From Clostridia bacterium (GTDB taxonomy: Bacteria > Bacillota > Clostridia > Oscillospirales > CAG-272): a stretch of 64,000 nucleotides of DNA. The DNA lies in contig JAFTYG010000008.1 of the NCBI GenBank assembly GCA_017461365.1, forward strand, positions 1-64,000, written 5' to 3'. The position numbers were made by a program, and so were the translations under genes. The notes under the pieces are model-generated. The model worked only from the letters and a program-made list of their open reading frames with translations. It made no database searches and was not told where the DNA came from. This document shows, piece by piece, positions 41,993 through 50,390 of the stretch (position 1 is its first letter; every line of letters starts with the position of its first letter).

Positions 41993-44107
41993 TCAGTTTA
42001 TGGTTCCCGCCTCAAGCGAAAACATTTTTGATACCCGTTCTCTCAGTAAAGGATGCGCTGATAGCTCTGCGTCGGTGTCGGTGAGTGCGCGAGCCTCGGC
42101 AAACGCCGTTTTCATCAGTCCCATGTCGTCGCAAAGCGCGGCAAGCTTGAATTTCACTCCGCCGCTCTGACGGACGGATGTCTCCCCACTTCCGCGAAGA
42201 AAGTCGCCGGGACCTCTCATTTCAAGGTCGCGCTCGGCGATCTCATAGCCGTTGTAGCAGCTCTTCATTACGTTGAGACGCTCGCGGGCATTTCCCTCCG
42301 TTGCGTCGGATACAAGTATGCAGTAGGACTTACGCGAGCCGCGGCCGACGCGTCCGCGAAGCTGGTGGAGCTGAGAAAGCCCAAAGCGGTCGGCGTTCTC
42401 TACTATCATCAGGCAAGCGTTGGGAACGTTCACACCGACCTCGATGACCGTGGTGGAGACAAGTATCTGCGTCTTGCCCGAGGCAAATCTCTGCATCACG
42501 GCATCCTTGTCACGGCTCTTCATCTTTCCGTGAAGAAATTCTACCGACAGATCGGGAAATTTCTCGGCAAGCTCAGCCGAAAATCTGACAGCCGAGCGAA
42601 GAGGCGCTCTCCTCAATACGTTTCCGTCGCCGTCAATGTCCTCCATCGACAGATCCGCCTCCTCGCCGTCCTCAACGGCGGGACAGACGATATATACCTG
42701 ACCGCCCTCTGCGATCTGCTTGCGGATGAAGCCGTCAAGCCGCTCGCGGTAGCCCTCGTCAACTACAAACGTGTCGACTCTTTGTCTGCCCGCAGGCATC
42801 TCGTCTAGCGTCGAAACGTCAAGATCGCCGTACATGGCAAGCGCAAGGGAACGCGGAATGGGCGTCGCGCTCATAACGAGCGTGTGGGAGAGAAGATTTT
42901 TTTCGGCAAGAGTGGCGCGCTGACCTACGCCGAAGCGGTGTTGCTCGTCGGCTACCACGATACCCGGGGAGTGAAACGAAACACCCTCGCTCAGAAGCGC
43001 CTGAGTGCCTATTACCACCTCTATCCGCTTTTTCGGATCGGGCTCCGCAAGAGCCTTGTGTATCCGCTTTTTCTCGGATGCGCCGAGAGAGCCGACAAGA
43101 AGCTCGCACCTTATACCGAGAGGCTCAAAGAGCGCGCAAAGATCTGCGTGGTGCTGCCTTGCAAGTATCTCCGTAGGCGCCATAAGAGCCGCCTGCCTGC
43201 CCGAGGCGACGGCAATATACATCGCGGCGGCGGCGCAGACCGTCTTGCCCGAGCCTACGTCTCCTATCACCATTCGGTTCATAGCCACGTCCTTGCGCAT
43301 ATCCGACGCTATCTCGGAGATAACGCGCCTCTGCGCCCCCGTAAGAGAGTAGGGAAGAGTGCTTGTAAGCTTTGATACGTCTACGTTCAGACAGGGATGG
43401 GCGGGATGCTTCTCGTTTTCCTTTTTCGTCATTGAAAGCCCCAGGGCAAAGGTGAAGAATTCGTCGAATATCAGCCGTTTCTTTGCCGCCGCAAGAGCCG
43501 AAAAGCTCTCGGGCATATGGATGTTCCTTTGCGCGTAGGCAAGCGGAGAAAGCCCCAAGCGTCTGCGTATATCCTCTGGCAGAGGATCGTCGAGCTCCTT
43601 GGCAGAAGCAAGCACAAGCGCAGAGCGGACGTCCTTGGCTATCTGCTTTTGCGACAATCCCTCGGTGAGCGGATAGACCGAAACGAGGGGCGGAAGCTCA
43701 GCGCCCTCAATAACGGGCTCGTAGACGGGAGAGGTGAGAGAATAGTTCTTTCCTTTAAGATCCGCCTTGCCGTAAAAACGAAAAAGCGTCCCGGGGGTAA
43801 AGGTATTCTTTAGGTATTCTTGGTTGAAAAAGGTTATCTCACATATCCCGCTGTCATCGTATGCGCGAAATTTAAGGAGCGACATCCTCCCCTTTATCCT
43901 TGCAGAGCGGGGCTCGGTGGCTACCGTAAGGAGATAGGCGCATTTTGAAACGCCGTCGCTCTCGGATAGGAGCTTTACGTTGCCCCTGTCCTCATAGCCG
44001 CGCGGGTAGTGGGAAAGAAGCTCTCCGACCGTGTGTATGCCGAGACGGGCGTACGCCTCTTTTTTTACAGCGCCCACGCCGTACAGCTTTCCTATATCTG
44101 TATCCAT
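41993..44107 (-). CDS. recG: ATP-dependent DNA helicase RecG
   Basis: 704 residues from the chosen start. RecG remodels stalled replication forks and Holliday junctions. The N-terminal wedge/OB region (about 1-150) includes HYPRGYEDRGN. Helicase motifs: Walker A GDVGSGKTVCAA near 282, motif Ia MAPTEILARQH, DEQHRFGVGQR (the DExH box reads VVADEQHRFG), MSATPIPRSLA, and C-terminal LRGRVGRG with the TRG-like ending GNARERLNVMKSCYNG. GGGAGG lies 7 nt before the ATG at 44107, so it is preferred to the ATG at 44113. A TTGACA-18-TATAAT promoter lies upstream on the minus strand. Confidence 0.97.
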   Translation of the reverse strand: MDTDIGKLYGVGAVKKEAYARLGIHTVGELLSHYPRGYEDRGNVKLLSESDGVSKCAYLLTVATEPRSARIKGRMSLLKFRAYDDSGICEITFFNQEYLKNTFTPGTLFRFYGKADLKGKNYSLTSPVYEPVIEGAELPPLVSVYPLTEGLSQKQIAKDVRSALVLASAKELDDPLPEDIRRRLGLSPLAYAQRNIHMPESFSALAAAKKRLIFDEFFTFALGLSMTKKENEKHPAHPCLNVDVSKLTSTLPYSLTGAQRRVISEIASDMRKDVAMNRMVIGDVGSGKTVCAAAAMYIAVASGRQAALMAPTEILARQHHADLCALFEPLGIRCELLVGSLGASEKKRIHKALAEPDPKKRIEVVIGTQALLSEGVSFHSPGIVVADEQHRFGVGQRATLAEKNLLSHTLVMSATPIPRSLALAMYGDLDVSTLDEMPAGRQRVDTFVVDEGYRERLDGFIRKQIAEGGQVYIVCPAVEDGEEADLSMEDIDGDGNVLRRAPLRSAVRFSAELAEKFPDLSVEFLHGKMKSRDKDAVMQRFASGKTQILVSTTVIEVGVNVPNACLMIVENADRFGLSQLHQLRGRVGRGSRKSYCILVSDATEGNARERLNVMKSCYNGYEIAERDLEMRGPGDFLRGSGETSVRQSGGVKFKLAALCDDMGLMKTAFAEARALTDTDAELSAHPLLRERVSKMFSLEAGTIN

Positions 44108-44138
44108 TTTCATACCTCCCGCGCGTTTTTTCGATATT

Positions 44139-44168
44139 ATTATACAACAATATGCAGCCGAATGTCAA
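44139..44168 (-). promoter_or_regulatory. Promoter of recG
   Basis: On the minus strand TTGACA (44168-44163), 18-bp spacer, TATAAT (44144-44139). Confidence 0.7.
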
Positions 44169-44251
44169 GCGACAAGGCGTACACTTGAGACAAAAAATAA
44201 AAAATTTACCGATATTTAATAAAAATCTTTAAAGATAAAATGTTTTTTATA

Positions 44252-44280
44252 TTGACATTGGGGAAATTTTGCGGTATAAT
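44252..44280 (+). promoter_or_regulatory. Promoter of the BspA-like lipoprotein gene
   Basis: TTGACA at 44252-44257, 17-bp spacer, TATAAT at 44275-44280; perfect consensus. Confidence 0.85.
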
Positions 44281-44324
44281 AGAATGGAATTATAACTAAC
44301 GAAGATATATGCGGAGGTTTTTCA

Positions 44325-45164
44325 ATGAATACAAAGAAGATATTTGCTATACTTATGGCGGCTCTGCTTGCCTGCACGCTCATAAGCTGTAAGAAGGATG
44401 ACGATACTGCTACCGACGACGAAAACAATAACAACGTGGGCGAAGAGATGGTGTATGAGAACTTCACCTACGACGTCAGCGGAGAGGGTACGTACGAGAT
44501 AACGGGCTACACCTACGTCGGAACCGAGCTTCAGGACGTTGTCGTTCCCTCGGAGATCGGCGGACGTGAGGTAACGGGTATCGGCGACGACGCCTTCAAG
44601 GCTATAAAGACCATCAAGACCGTAACTATTCCCGCATCTATTACATATATCGGTCAGTACGCATTCTATGATTGCGACGAGATAACGGCTATCACAATTC
44701 CCGATACCGTCACAAGCATCGGCATTGGCGCATTTGAAAACTGCGACAAGCTCGCAAGCGTAACTCTTCCCGCAGGACTCAAGACTATCGAAAATTATAC
44801 CTTCAAGGCTTGCAAGGCTCTCACTGGCGTAACGCTCCCCGAAACTCTTGAGGAGATCGGCGCGGCTGCATTCTGGGGCTGTGAGGCGCTTACGGAGATA
44901 ACAGTTCCCGAGTCCGTAAAGGATATGGGCGACGCGGCATTCTATGAGTGCGCGGCTCTCACGAAGGCAACAGTTCTCGGAGAAGCTCTCGGCAAGACCG
45001 AGGAGGATGAGGAAGGAAAAAAGACCGAGCACACCATCGGTGAGATCGTGTTCAATTCCTGCGCGGCTGATCTTATGATCACTGTTACCGAGGGCACAGA
45101 GTTCGCAAAGTATGCAGAGGAAAACAACTACAACGTGACCTTTGCAACCGCAAGCGCTCAGTAA
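44325..45164 (+). CDS. BspA-like leucine-rich repeat lipoprotein
   Basis: 279 residues. The signal peptide ends in a lipobox LISC (Cys near 23), followed by an Asp/Asn-rich linker. Residues about 75-230 hold six or so LRR_5/BspA-type repeats of 23 residues with the typical GDDAFKAIKTIKTVTIPASI, IGQYAFYDCDEITAITIPDT and IGAAAFWGCEALTEITVPES units. Such proteins mediate adhesion to host or other bacteria in oral and gut species. A single gene with its own strong promoter and terminator. Confidence 0.94.
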   Translation: MNTKKIFAILMAALLACTLISCKKDDDTATDDENNNNVGEEMVYENFTYDVSGEGTYEITGYTYVGTELQDVVVPSEIGGREVTGIGDDAFKAIKTIKTVTIPASITYIGQYAFYDCDEITAITIPDTVTSIGIGAFENCDKLASVTLPAGLKTIENYTFKACKALTGVTLPETLEEIGAAAFWGCEALTEITVPESVKDMGDAAFYECAALTKATVLGEALGKTEEDEEGKKTEHTIGEIVFNSCAADLMITVTEGTEFAKYAEENNYNVTFATASAQ

Positions 45165-45183
45165 AAAACAGAATAAATGAACG

Positions 45184-45222
45184 AAACACGGCTGTCTCAA
45201 AAACGAGACAGCCGTGTGTTTT
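45184..45222. terminator. Bidirectional terminator
   Basis: AAACACGGCTGTCTC pairs with GAGACAGCCGTGTGTTT between convergent genes. Confidence 0.9.
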
Positions 45223-45228
45223 CATTCA

Positions 45229-47232
45229 TTAAATATCCGCATCCTTCAAATATTTGCTTCCGTTAAGAGCGATAAATTCCTTTCGAGCGGGAAGATTGTT
45301 TCCGAGAAGCGTGTCAAACATCTCCTCGGTCTTCTGAGCATCGGTGGGCGTTACGGCTATCAAACGGCGCGTTGCGGGATCCATCGTCGTCAGCGACATC
45401 ATCTGAGGCTCGTTCTCGCCAAGACCTTTTGAACGCTGAATGGTGTATTTCTTGTCACCGAGATTTTTGAGTATCTCCGCCTTTTCCATTTCGTCATACG
45501 CAAAATAGATGTCGTCCTTCACGGTTATCTCAAACAAAGGCGTCTCGGCAATAAATACCTTGCCCTCCTTGAGAAGAGTGGGGAGCAGACGGTAGAAAAG
45601 CGTAAGGAGCAGCGTGCGTATCTGGAAGCCGTCCTCATCGGCATCGGTGCAGATGATTATCTTCGACCAATGCAGGGAGTTCAGGTCGAAGGTCGCCATA
45701 TCTCCCTTTACCTTGCGTCCCGTTATCTCAACGCCACAGCCGATAACACGCAAAAGGTCGGTAATTATGTCACTCTTGAAGATCTGATCGTATGTGCTCT
45801 TCATACAGTTAAGTGTCTTACCTCTTACGGGAATGACCGCCTGAAATTCTGCGTTGCGCGCAAGCTTGACAGACGTCAGAGCCGAGTCTCCCTCAACTAT
45901 ATAAAGCTCGCGGACCGACGGATCCTTTGAGCGGCAGTTGACAAACTTTTCGACCTTGTTTGCAATGTCGATAGAGCCCGTCAGCTTTTTCTTTATGTCA
46001 AGACGCTCCTTCTCTGCGCTCTCACGGCTTCGCTTGTTGACAAGCACCTGCTTTGCAAAGGTCTCTGCCGCCGTGGGATTTTCCACAAAGTATATTTCCA
46101 AATTCTGCTTCAGAAACGCCGTCATCGCTTCATAGATAAAGACATTTGTGATGGACTTCTTGGTCTGGTTCTCATACGACGTCATAGTTGAGAAGCTGTT
46201 GATAACGAGCAAGAGACAGTCTGCAACGTCCGAGAAGGTGATCTTCGATTCGTTTTTGTTGTAGAGCCCCATGTTTTTGAGATACCTGTCAAGCGCGTAA
46301 ACGAACGCTACCTTGACAGCCTTGTCGGGAGAGCCGCCGTGCTCGAGAAAGCTCGAGTTGTGGTAGTATTCAAGAGCGTTCACAGTATTGGAAACACAGA
46401 ATGAAAAATCCGCCTTCAGCTTGTATTCGTCCTTGTCGGCGCGGTCACGTCCCTGCGTTTCAAGATGCCAAAGGACAGGCGCGGTCATAGACGTGTCGCC
46501 CGCAAGCTCGGAGATATAGTCGGAAATTCCGTTCTCGTAAAGGAATTTCTGTTCTTCAAATTTTCCGTCGTCACCCTGCAAGCGGAGGGTAAAGCAGATG
46601 CCCGCGTTTACGACCGACTGACGGCGCATCGTCTCAATAAAAAATTCATGAGGAATATTTATGTCGGTAAATACCTCAATGTCGGGACGCCAACGGATAA
46701 CCGTACCCGTACGGCGCTCGTTCTTTTCAAGAGGACGGACGATAAGATCGGTTACGGGCTCGCCCTTTTTGAAGCTGATGCGCGACTCGTTCGTTCCGTC
46801 GTATGAATAAACGTCCATAAATTCCGCGCTGTACTGCGTAGCGCAGGCGCCGAGTCCGTTCAGACCGAGAGAAAATTCATAAGCCGAGTTGCCGTTGTTG
46901 TTGTCGTATTTACCGCCCGCATAGAGCTCGCAGTAGATAAGATCCCAGTTCCATCTGCCCTCTGCTTCGTTGTAGCCGAGGGGAACACCTCGTCCGCGGT
47001 CGTCTACACAGATCGAGCGGTCGGCATAGGCTGTGACCGTTATGTTGTTTCCGTGACCTTCGCGCGCCTCGTCCACGGAGTTCGAAAGTATTTCAAAAAA
47101 TGAATGCTCACATCCCTCAAGACCGTCCGAGCCGAAGATAACACCGGGGCGCTTGCGCACACGGTCAGCTCCTTTGAGGGCTTTTATGCTTTGATCGTTA
47201 TATTTCTTTGGCGTTTCTTTTTTTGTTGCCAT
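45229..47232 (-). CDS. Type IIA topoisomerase subunit B-like protein (GyrB/ParE paralogue)
   Basis: 667 residues. GHKL ATPase features are present but divergent: RVRKRPGVIFGSDGLEG, ILSNSVDEAREG with the catalytic Glu/Asn region, VDDRGRGVP, LYAGGKYD, and LGLNGLGACA in place of the usual GGLHGVGAS. The transducer and TOPRIM parts have YIVEGDSALTSVKLARN, ICTDADEDGFQIRTLLLTLF and QRSKGLGENEPQMMSLTTMD, so metal-binding and cleavage-support residues are conserved. It is distinct from canonical GyrB and resembles the atypical topoisomerase B subunits of Clostridia. No A-subunit gene follows: the next gene downstream is on the other strand. Whether it works with a distant partner cannot be seen here. 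Confidence 0.92.
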   Translation of the reverse strand: MATKKETPKKYNDQSIKALKGADRVRKRPGVIFGSDGLEGCEHSFFEILSNSVDEAREGHGNNITVTAYADRSICVDDRGRGVPLGYNEAEGRWNWDLIYCELYAGGKYDNNNGNSAYEFSLGLNGLGACATQYSAEFMDVYSYDGTNESRISFKKGEPVTDLIVRPLEKNERRTGTVIRWRPDIEVFTDINIPHEFFIETMRRQSVVNAGICFTLRLQGDDGKFEEQKFLYENGISDYISELAGDTSMTAPVLWHLETQGRDRADKDEYKLKADFSFCVSNTVNALEYYHNSSFLEHGGSPDKAVKVAFVYALDRYLKNMGLYNKNESKITFSDVADCLLLVINSFSTMTSYENQTKKSITNVFIYEAMTAFLKQNLEIYFVENPTAAETFAKQVLVNKRSRESAEKERLDIKKKLTGSIDIANKVEKFVNCRSKDPSVRELYIVEGDSALTSVKLARNAEFQAVIPVRGKTLNCMKSTYDQIFKSDIITDLLRVIGCGVEITGRKVKGDMATFDLNSLHWSKIIICTDADEDGFQIRTLLLTLFYRLLPTLLKEGKVFIAETPLFEITVKDDIYFAYDEMEKAEILKNLGDKKYTIQRSKGLGENEPQMMSLTTMDPATRRLIAVTPTDAQKTEEMFDTLLGNNLPARKEFIALNGSKYLKDADI

Positions 47233-47287
47233 GTCTTTCCTTTCCTTACGTTATTTTTATATCTTTAAACGTGCAAAATATGTACCG

Positions 47288-47764
47288 TCAAGCCTCACGC
47301 ATCTTGCACAGGTCTTCCCAGCTCTCGGCGCGGGAGGCGGTAAAAAGCTCGTCGCAGGAAAGCCTTACGGCGCTGTTCGAAGATCCTGCGGCGGGATAGA
47401 TAATATCAAATCTTTTCAGAGAATTATCGAGATAAACGGGAACGCCCTCGGGTAGAGCAAAGGGACAAACTCCGCCTACGGCGTGACCTGTAAAGGCTAT
47501 CGCTTCTTCGGGGGAGAGCATTCTCGGCTTGAAGCCGAAGCGAGCCTTGAATTTCTGATTGTCTATTTTTGTGTCGCCTGCGGTGACGATAAGAATACAA
47601 CCGCCGTCCTTGCCGTGAAGTGAAATGGTCTTGGCGATGCGCGCGCCCTCCGTACCGAGAGCGATGGCGGCAAGCTCGACCGTGGCGCTTGAGACCTCAA
47701 ATTCGGAAATTCTGTCGTCAAGCGACAATTCCTTCAAATATGCGCGTACCTTTTCAATAGACAT
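47288..47764 (-). CDS. YbaK/EbsC-type aminoacyl-tRNA deacylase
   Basis: 158 residues. The fold hydrolyses mischarged aminoacyl-tRNA, for example Cys-tRNA(Pro) or Ala-tRNA(Pro). Family features: the conserved Lys in GARIAKTISLHGKDGG, FTGHAVGGVCPFALPEGVPV near 92, and the late PAAGSSNSAVRLS. Single gene about 55 nt from the GyrB-like gene, possibly the first gene of an operon with it. The exact amino acid specificity is not clear. Confidence 0.9.
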   Translation of the reverse strand: MSIEKVRAYLKELSLDDRISEFEVSSATVELAAIALGTEGARIAKTISLHGKDGGCILIVTAGDTKIDNQKFKARFGFKPRMLSPEEAIAFTGHAVGGVCPFALPEGVPVYLDNSLKRFDIIYPAAGSSNSAVRLSCDELFTASRAESWEDLCKMREA

Positions 47765-47848
47765 GATCCTACCTCTTTTCGGAAAAAATAAAAACTACTT
47801 ATATTATACCAAATTTTTTCGGTTTTGAAAAGGGGGAAAAACAAAAAA

Positions 47849-47930
47849 CCTACTTTTTCTTTTGAAAAAGAAAAGGTAGGTAAAAGCGAGCTTGCGAAAC
47901 AAGCTTGCCTTTTCGCGTAAGCGAAAAAAG
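47849..47930. repeat. TACTTTTTCTTTT palindrome and modular hairpins
   Basis: A palindrome (CCTACTTTTTCTTTT with GAAAAGGTAGG at the far end, 47849-47880) resembles those around the 46-bp array. Two more hairpins follow: GCTTGCGAAACAAGC and TTTTCGCGTAAGCGAAAA, the second identical to one in repeat copy C. Confidence 0.7.
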
Positions 47931-47957
47931 GAAAACAATTGCATTTTGCTTTATACG

Positions 47958-48155
47958 CTAAATTGGAGTTTGTGGGGCGTTCGAATTATTGTTTAAACGC
48001 ACGTATATACGTATCAATTGTAGGGACCGGCGTCCTCTATCAAGAGCAAGATTGTAAACAATTGTGCAAGAGGATTGGTAACAGTTTTGCTCTTGATAGA
48101 GGACGCAGGTCCCTACGATTTGTACGTGCGAACATCTCGACAAACCCCAATTCAA
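47958..48155. repeat. Imperfect 200-bp palindrome, MITE-like
   Basis: GTAGGGACCGGCGTCCTCTA (from 48020) is mirrored by TAGAGGACGCAGGTCCCTAC (ending 48117), with a core arm of about 30 bp at one or two mismatches. The outer flanks also pair imperfectly, from AAATTGGAGTTTG near 47960 to CAAACCCCAATT near 48142. Similar open frames appear on both strands purely because of the symmetry. There is no transposase. The stretch 47765-48165 contains no gene. Confidence 0.75.
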
Positions 48156-48165
48156 ATGCCTCACA

Positions 48166-48831
48166 CTAATTCCGTCTTTCCTTTATCATTCTCCGCAATT
48201 CCTCCATCGCATCCGAAAGTCCGCCGACCTTGTCGATTATTCCGTACTCCACCGCCTGCTTACCTTCGATTATCGAGCCCACGTCGGTGGCAAGCTCGTC
48301 GGGACGCATCATAAGCTCGCGTACCTTTTCGGGCGAGGCATTCGAATGGTCGCAGATAAAATTCACTATCCGCTTCTGCATCTCCTCAAAATAACGGAAG
48401 GTCTGTGGCACACCTACCACAAGTCCCGTGATGCGCACGGGATGAATTGTCATCGTTGCGGATGGAACGATAAACGAACGCTTTGCCGAGGTCGCAAGAG
48501 GTACGCCTATCGAATGTCCGCCGCCGAGAACTAAAGATACCGTGGGCTTTGTCATCGAGGCTATCATTTCCGCAATCGCAAGCCCCGCCTCAACGTCTCC
48601 GCCCATCGTGTTGAGAATGATCAGTACACCGTCCACGTCATCATCCTCCTCGATAGACACAAGCAGAGGAATGATGTGCTCGTATTTCGTTGCTTTCTGC
48701 CCCTCGGGAAGAAAATAATGCCCCTCGATCTGCCCGATTATCGACAGACAATGTATGCTCTCACGCGAATTTTTTGTCTTTATCGCACCGCTTTTTTCTA
48801 TCTCGTTCAGATTTTCTTCGCTTTTTTCCAT
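48166..48831 (-). CDS. ClpP-class serine protease (TepA-like)
   Basis: 221 residues. A ClpP/crotonase-fold protease: the first block [20 protein letters not shown] matches the oxyanion region, the nucleophile is the Ser in [14 protein letters not shown], and the catalytic His lies in [10 protein letters not shown]. This arrangement fits the ClpP-like TepA/YmfB group, which in Bacillus has been tied to protein translocation and spore formation, rather than classical ClpP. It has a long hydrophilic N-terminus and no signal peptide. Single gene, divergent from pduL. Confidence 0.88.
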   Translation of the reverse strand: MEKSEENLNEIEKSGAIKTKNSRESIHCLSIIGQIEGHYFLPEGQKATKYEHIIPLLVSIEEDDDVDGVLIILNTMGGDVEAGLAIAEMIASMTKPTVSLVLGGGHSIGVPLATSAKRSFIVPSATMTIHPVRITGLVVGVPQTFRYFEEMQKRIVNFICDHSNASPEKVRELMMRPDELATDVGSIIEGKQAVEYGIIDKVGGLSDAMEELRRMIKERRN

Positions 48832-48892
48832 AAAGAATACTCCTTGAAGAAGAATTTTATTTAATTATTTGCGGAAAAGTGGCGATTTAATC

Positions 48893-48921
48893 TTTACAAG
48901 GCGAAAAAAATGTGTTATAAT
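48893..48921 (+). promoter_or_regulatory. Promoter of pduL
   Basis: TTTACA at 48893-48898, 17-bp spacer, TATAAT at 48916-48921. Confidence 0.75.
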
Positions 48922-48973
48922 ATTTATGTGTGGGTACGCCCACAATGATATTACTAAAATGTGAGGTAGTAAA

Positions 48974-49546
48974 ATGGCAAATAAGATTTTAGTTGAGACC
49001 TCTGCAAGACACGTCCACCTTACAAAAGAGTCGGTCGAGATCCTTTTCGGTAAGGGACATGAGCTTACAAACAAGAAGGATCTGAGCCAGCCCGGTCAGT
49101 TCGCGTGTGAGGAAAAGGTTACTATAGTCGGCCCTCGCGGCAGTATTAAAGCAAGTATCCTCGGACCTACGCGTAATGCGGATCAGGTAGAGCTTTCTCT
49201 TACAGATGCCCGTACAGTCGGCATCGCAGGCATTCCCGTCCGTGAGTCGGGAGATATTGCGGGCAGCCCCGGATGCGTGCTTGAGGGCCCCTGCGGCTCG
49301 GTAGAGCTCAAGGAGGGCGTTATAGCCGCTAAGCGTCATATACATATGACACCCGAAGATGCCGAGGCGTTCGGAGTTGAGGACAAGCAGGTAGTCGGCG
49401 TAAAGCTCGATACCGCGCGTTCGCTTGTTTTCGGTGATGTCGTAGTGAGAGTCAACAAGAATTTTGCGCTTGCTATGCATATAGATACAGACGAGTCCAA
49501 CGCCGCTTGCGCGTTCGGAGAGGTCTACGGAGAGCTCGTAAAGTAA
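48974..49546 (+). CDS. pduL: Phosphate acyltransferase PduL-type
   Basis: 190 residues. PduL interconverts acyl-CoA (acetyl- or propionyl-CoA) and acyl phosphate and is unrelated to the classical Pta. Zinc-binding histidines are visible in ETSARHVHLTKE and AKRHIHMTPEDAEAFGV; GPRGSIKASILGPTR and RVNKNFALAMHIDTDESNA also match. There is no N-terminal microcompartment-targeting extension and no shell protein gene nearby, so this is most likely the housekeeping phosphotransacetylase working after PFOR. Acetate kinase is not in the window. Confidence 0.94.
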   Translation: MANKILVETSARHVHLTKESVEILFGKGHELTNKKDLSQPGQFACEEKVTIVGPRGSIKASILGPTRNADQVELSLTDARTVGIAGIPVRESGDIAGSPGCVLEGPCGSVELKEGVIAAKRHIHMTPEDAEAFGVEDKQVVGVKLDTARSLVFGDVVVRVNKNFALAMHIDTDESNAACAFGEVYGELVK

Positions 49547-49653
49547 GGAGCTTAAAACAAACGGATCAGCCTTTATGGACGGGGCTTGCCCCGAAACAGA
49601 CGGAGAGGCTATTCTATAAAAAAGCAAAAAATTAAAAAAGGAGATAAAAACCA

Positions 49654-50370
49654 ATGAGCAAAGAATTTTCTTGCGAGTACGCTATGAGCACAGAAGTACA
49701 GAATATGTGCACAGTAGCAAAGGGCCCCGATCACGGTCCCGCTCCCATTCCCGAAGAGGGCAAGTGGGTAAAGGCAAAAGAGATCACCGACATTTCCGCA
49801 TACACCCACGGTGTGGGCTGGTGTGCACCCCAGCAGGGAGCTTGTAAGCTCTCCCTCAACGTAAAGAACGGTATCATCGAGGAGGCTCTCGTTGAGACCA
49901 TCGGCTGTTCGGGTATGACACACTCCGCAGCTATGGCAGCAGAGATACTTCCCGGTAAGACACTTCTTGAGGCTCTCAACACAGACCTTGTTTGTGACGC
50001 TATCAACACAGCTATGAGAGAGCTCTTCCTTCAGATCGTTTACGGTCGTAGCCAGTCCGCATTCTCCGAGGGCGGTCTCGTTATCGGAGCAGGTATGGAG
50101 GATCTCGGTAAGGGCGAGAGATCCATGGTTGGTACAATGTACGGAACAAAGGCAAAGGGCGTTCGTTACCTCGAGATGACAGAGGGCTACTGCACAAGAA
50201 TGGCTCTCGACGAGAACGATCAGGTTATCGGATATGAGTTCGTATCCCTCGGTAAGATGACCGACTTTATCAAGAAGGGCATGGAGCCTAACGAAGCATA
50301 CGCTAAGTCGATGGGTACATACGGCAGATTTGCTGACGCAGTTAAGTACATCGATCCCCGTAAGCAGTAA
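49654..50370 (+). CDS. NifU-like iron-sulfur cluster scaffold protein
   Basis: 238 residues. The centre has the IscU/NifU-type cysteines: YTHGVGWCAPQQGACKLSLN, VETIGCSGMTHSAAMAAEIL. Residues before and after are longer than in canonical IscU. The gene is always found, in the genomes I know, next to a GGGtGRT protein, here 20 nt downstream. The pair probably makes or delivers a cluster or metal site to unknown clients, but no experiment-based function is known to me. A 107-nt gap before it contains a CGGGGCTTGCCCCG hairpin and a terminal GCCT/AGGC pairing that could be a regulatory leader. Confidence 0.85.
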   Translation: MSKEFSCEYAMSTEVQNMCTVAKGPDHGPAPIPEEGKWVKAKEITDISAYTHGVGWCAPQQGACKLSLNVKNGIIEEALVETIGCSGMTHSAAMAAEILPGKTLLEALNTDLVCDAINTAMRELFLQIVYGRSQSAFSEGGLVIGAGMEDLGKGERSMVGTMYGTKAKGVRYLEMTEGYCTRMALDENDQVIGYEFVSLGKMTDFIKKGMEPNEAYAKSMGTYGRFADAVKYIDPRKQ

Positions 50371-50390
50371 TTGAAGGAGGAAAATACATA

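Noticed and set aside
47939..48169. Two overlapping open frames on both strands with similar products
   Set aside because: Similarity follows from the palindrome at 47958-48155; not evidence for genes.
48166..48831. Canonical ClpP
   Set aside because: Length and motif spacing fit the TepA-like ClpP-fold group better, and no clpX or tig gene adjoins it.
48974..49546. Bacterial microcompartment locus
   Set aside because: PduL is present but without shell proteins, an encapsulation peptide or signature enzymes within the window.
49547..49653. Known riboswitch ahead of the NifU-like gene
   Set aside because: There is a CGGGGCTTGCCCCG hairpin, but I cannot match the sequence to any riboswitch class.
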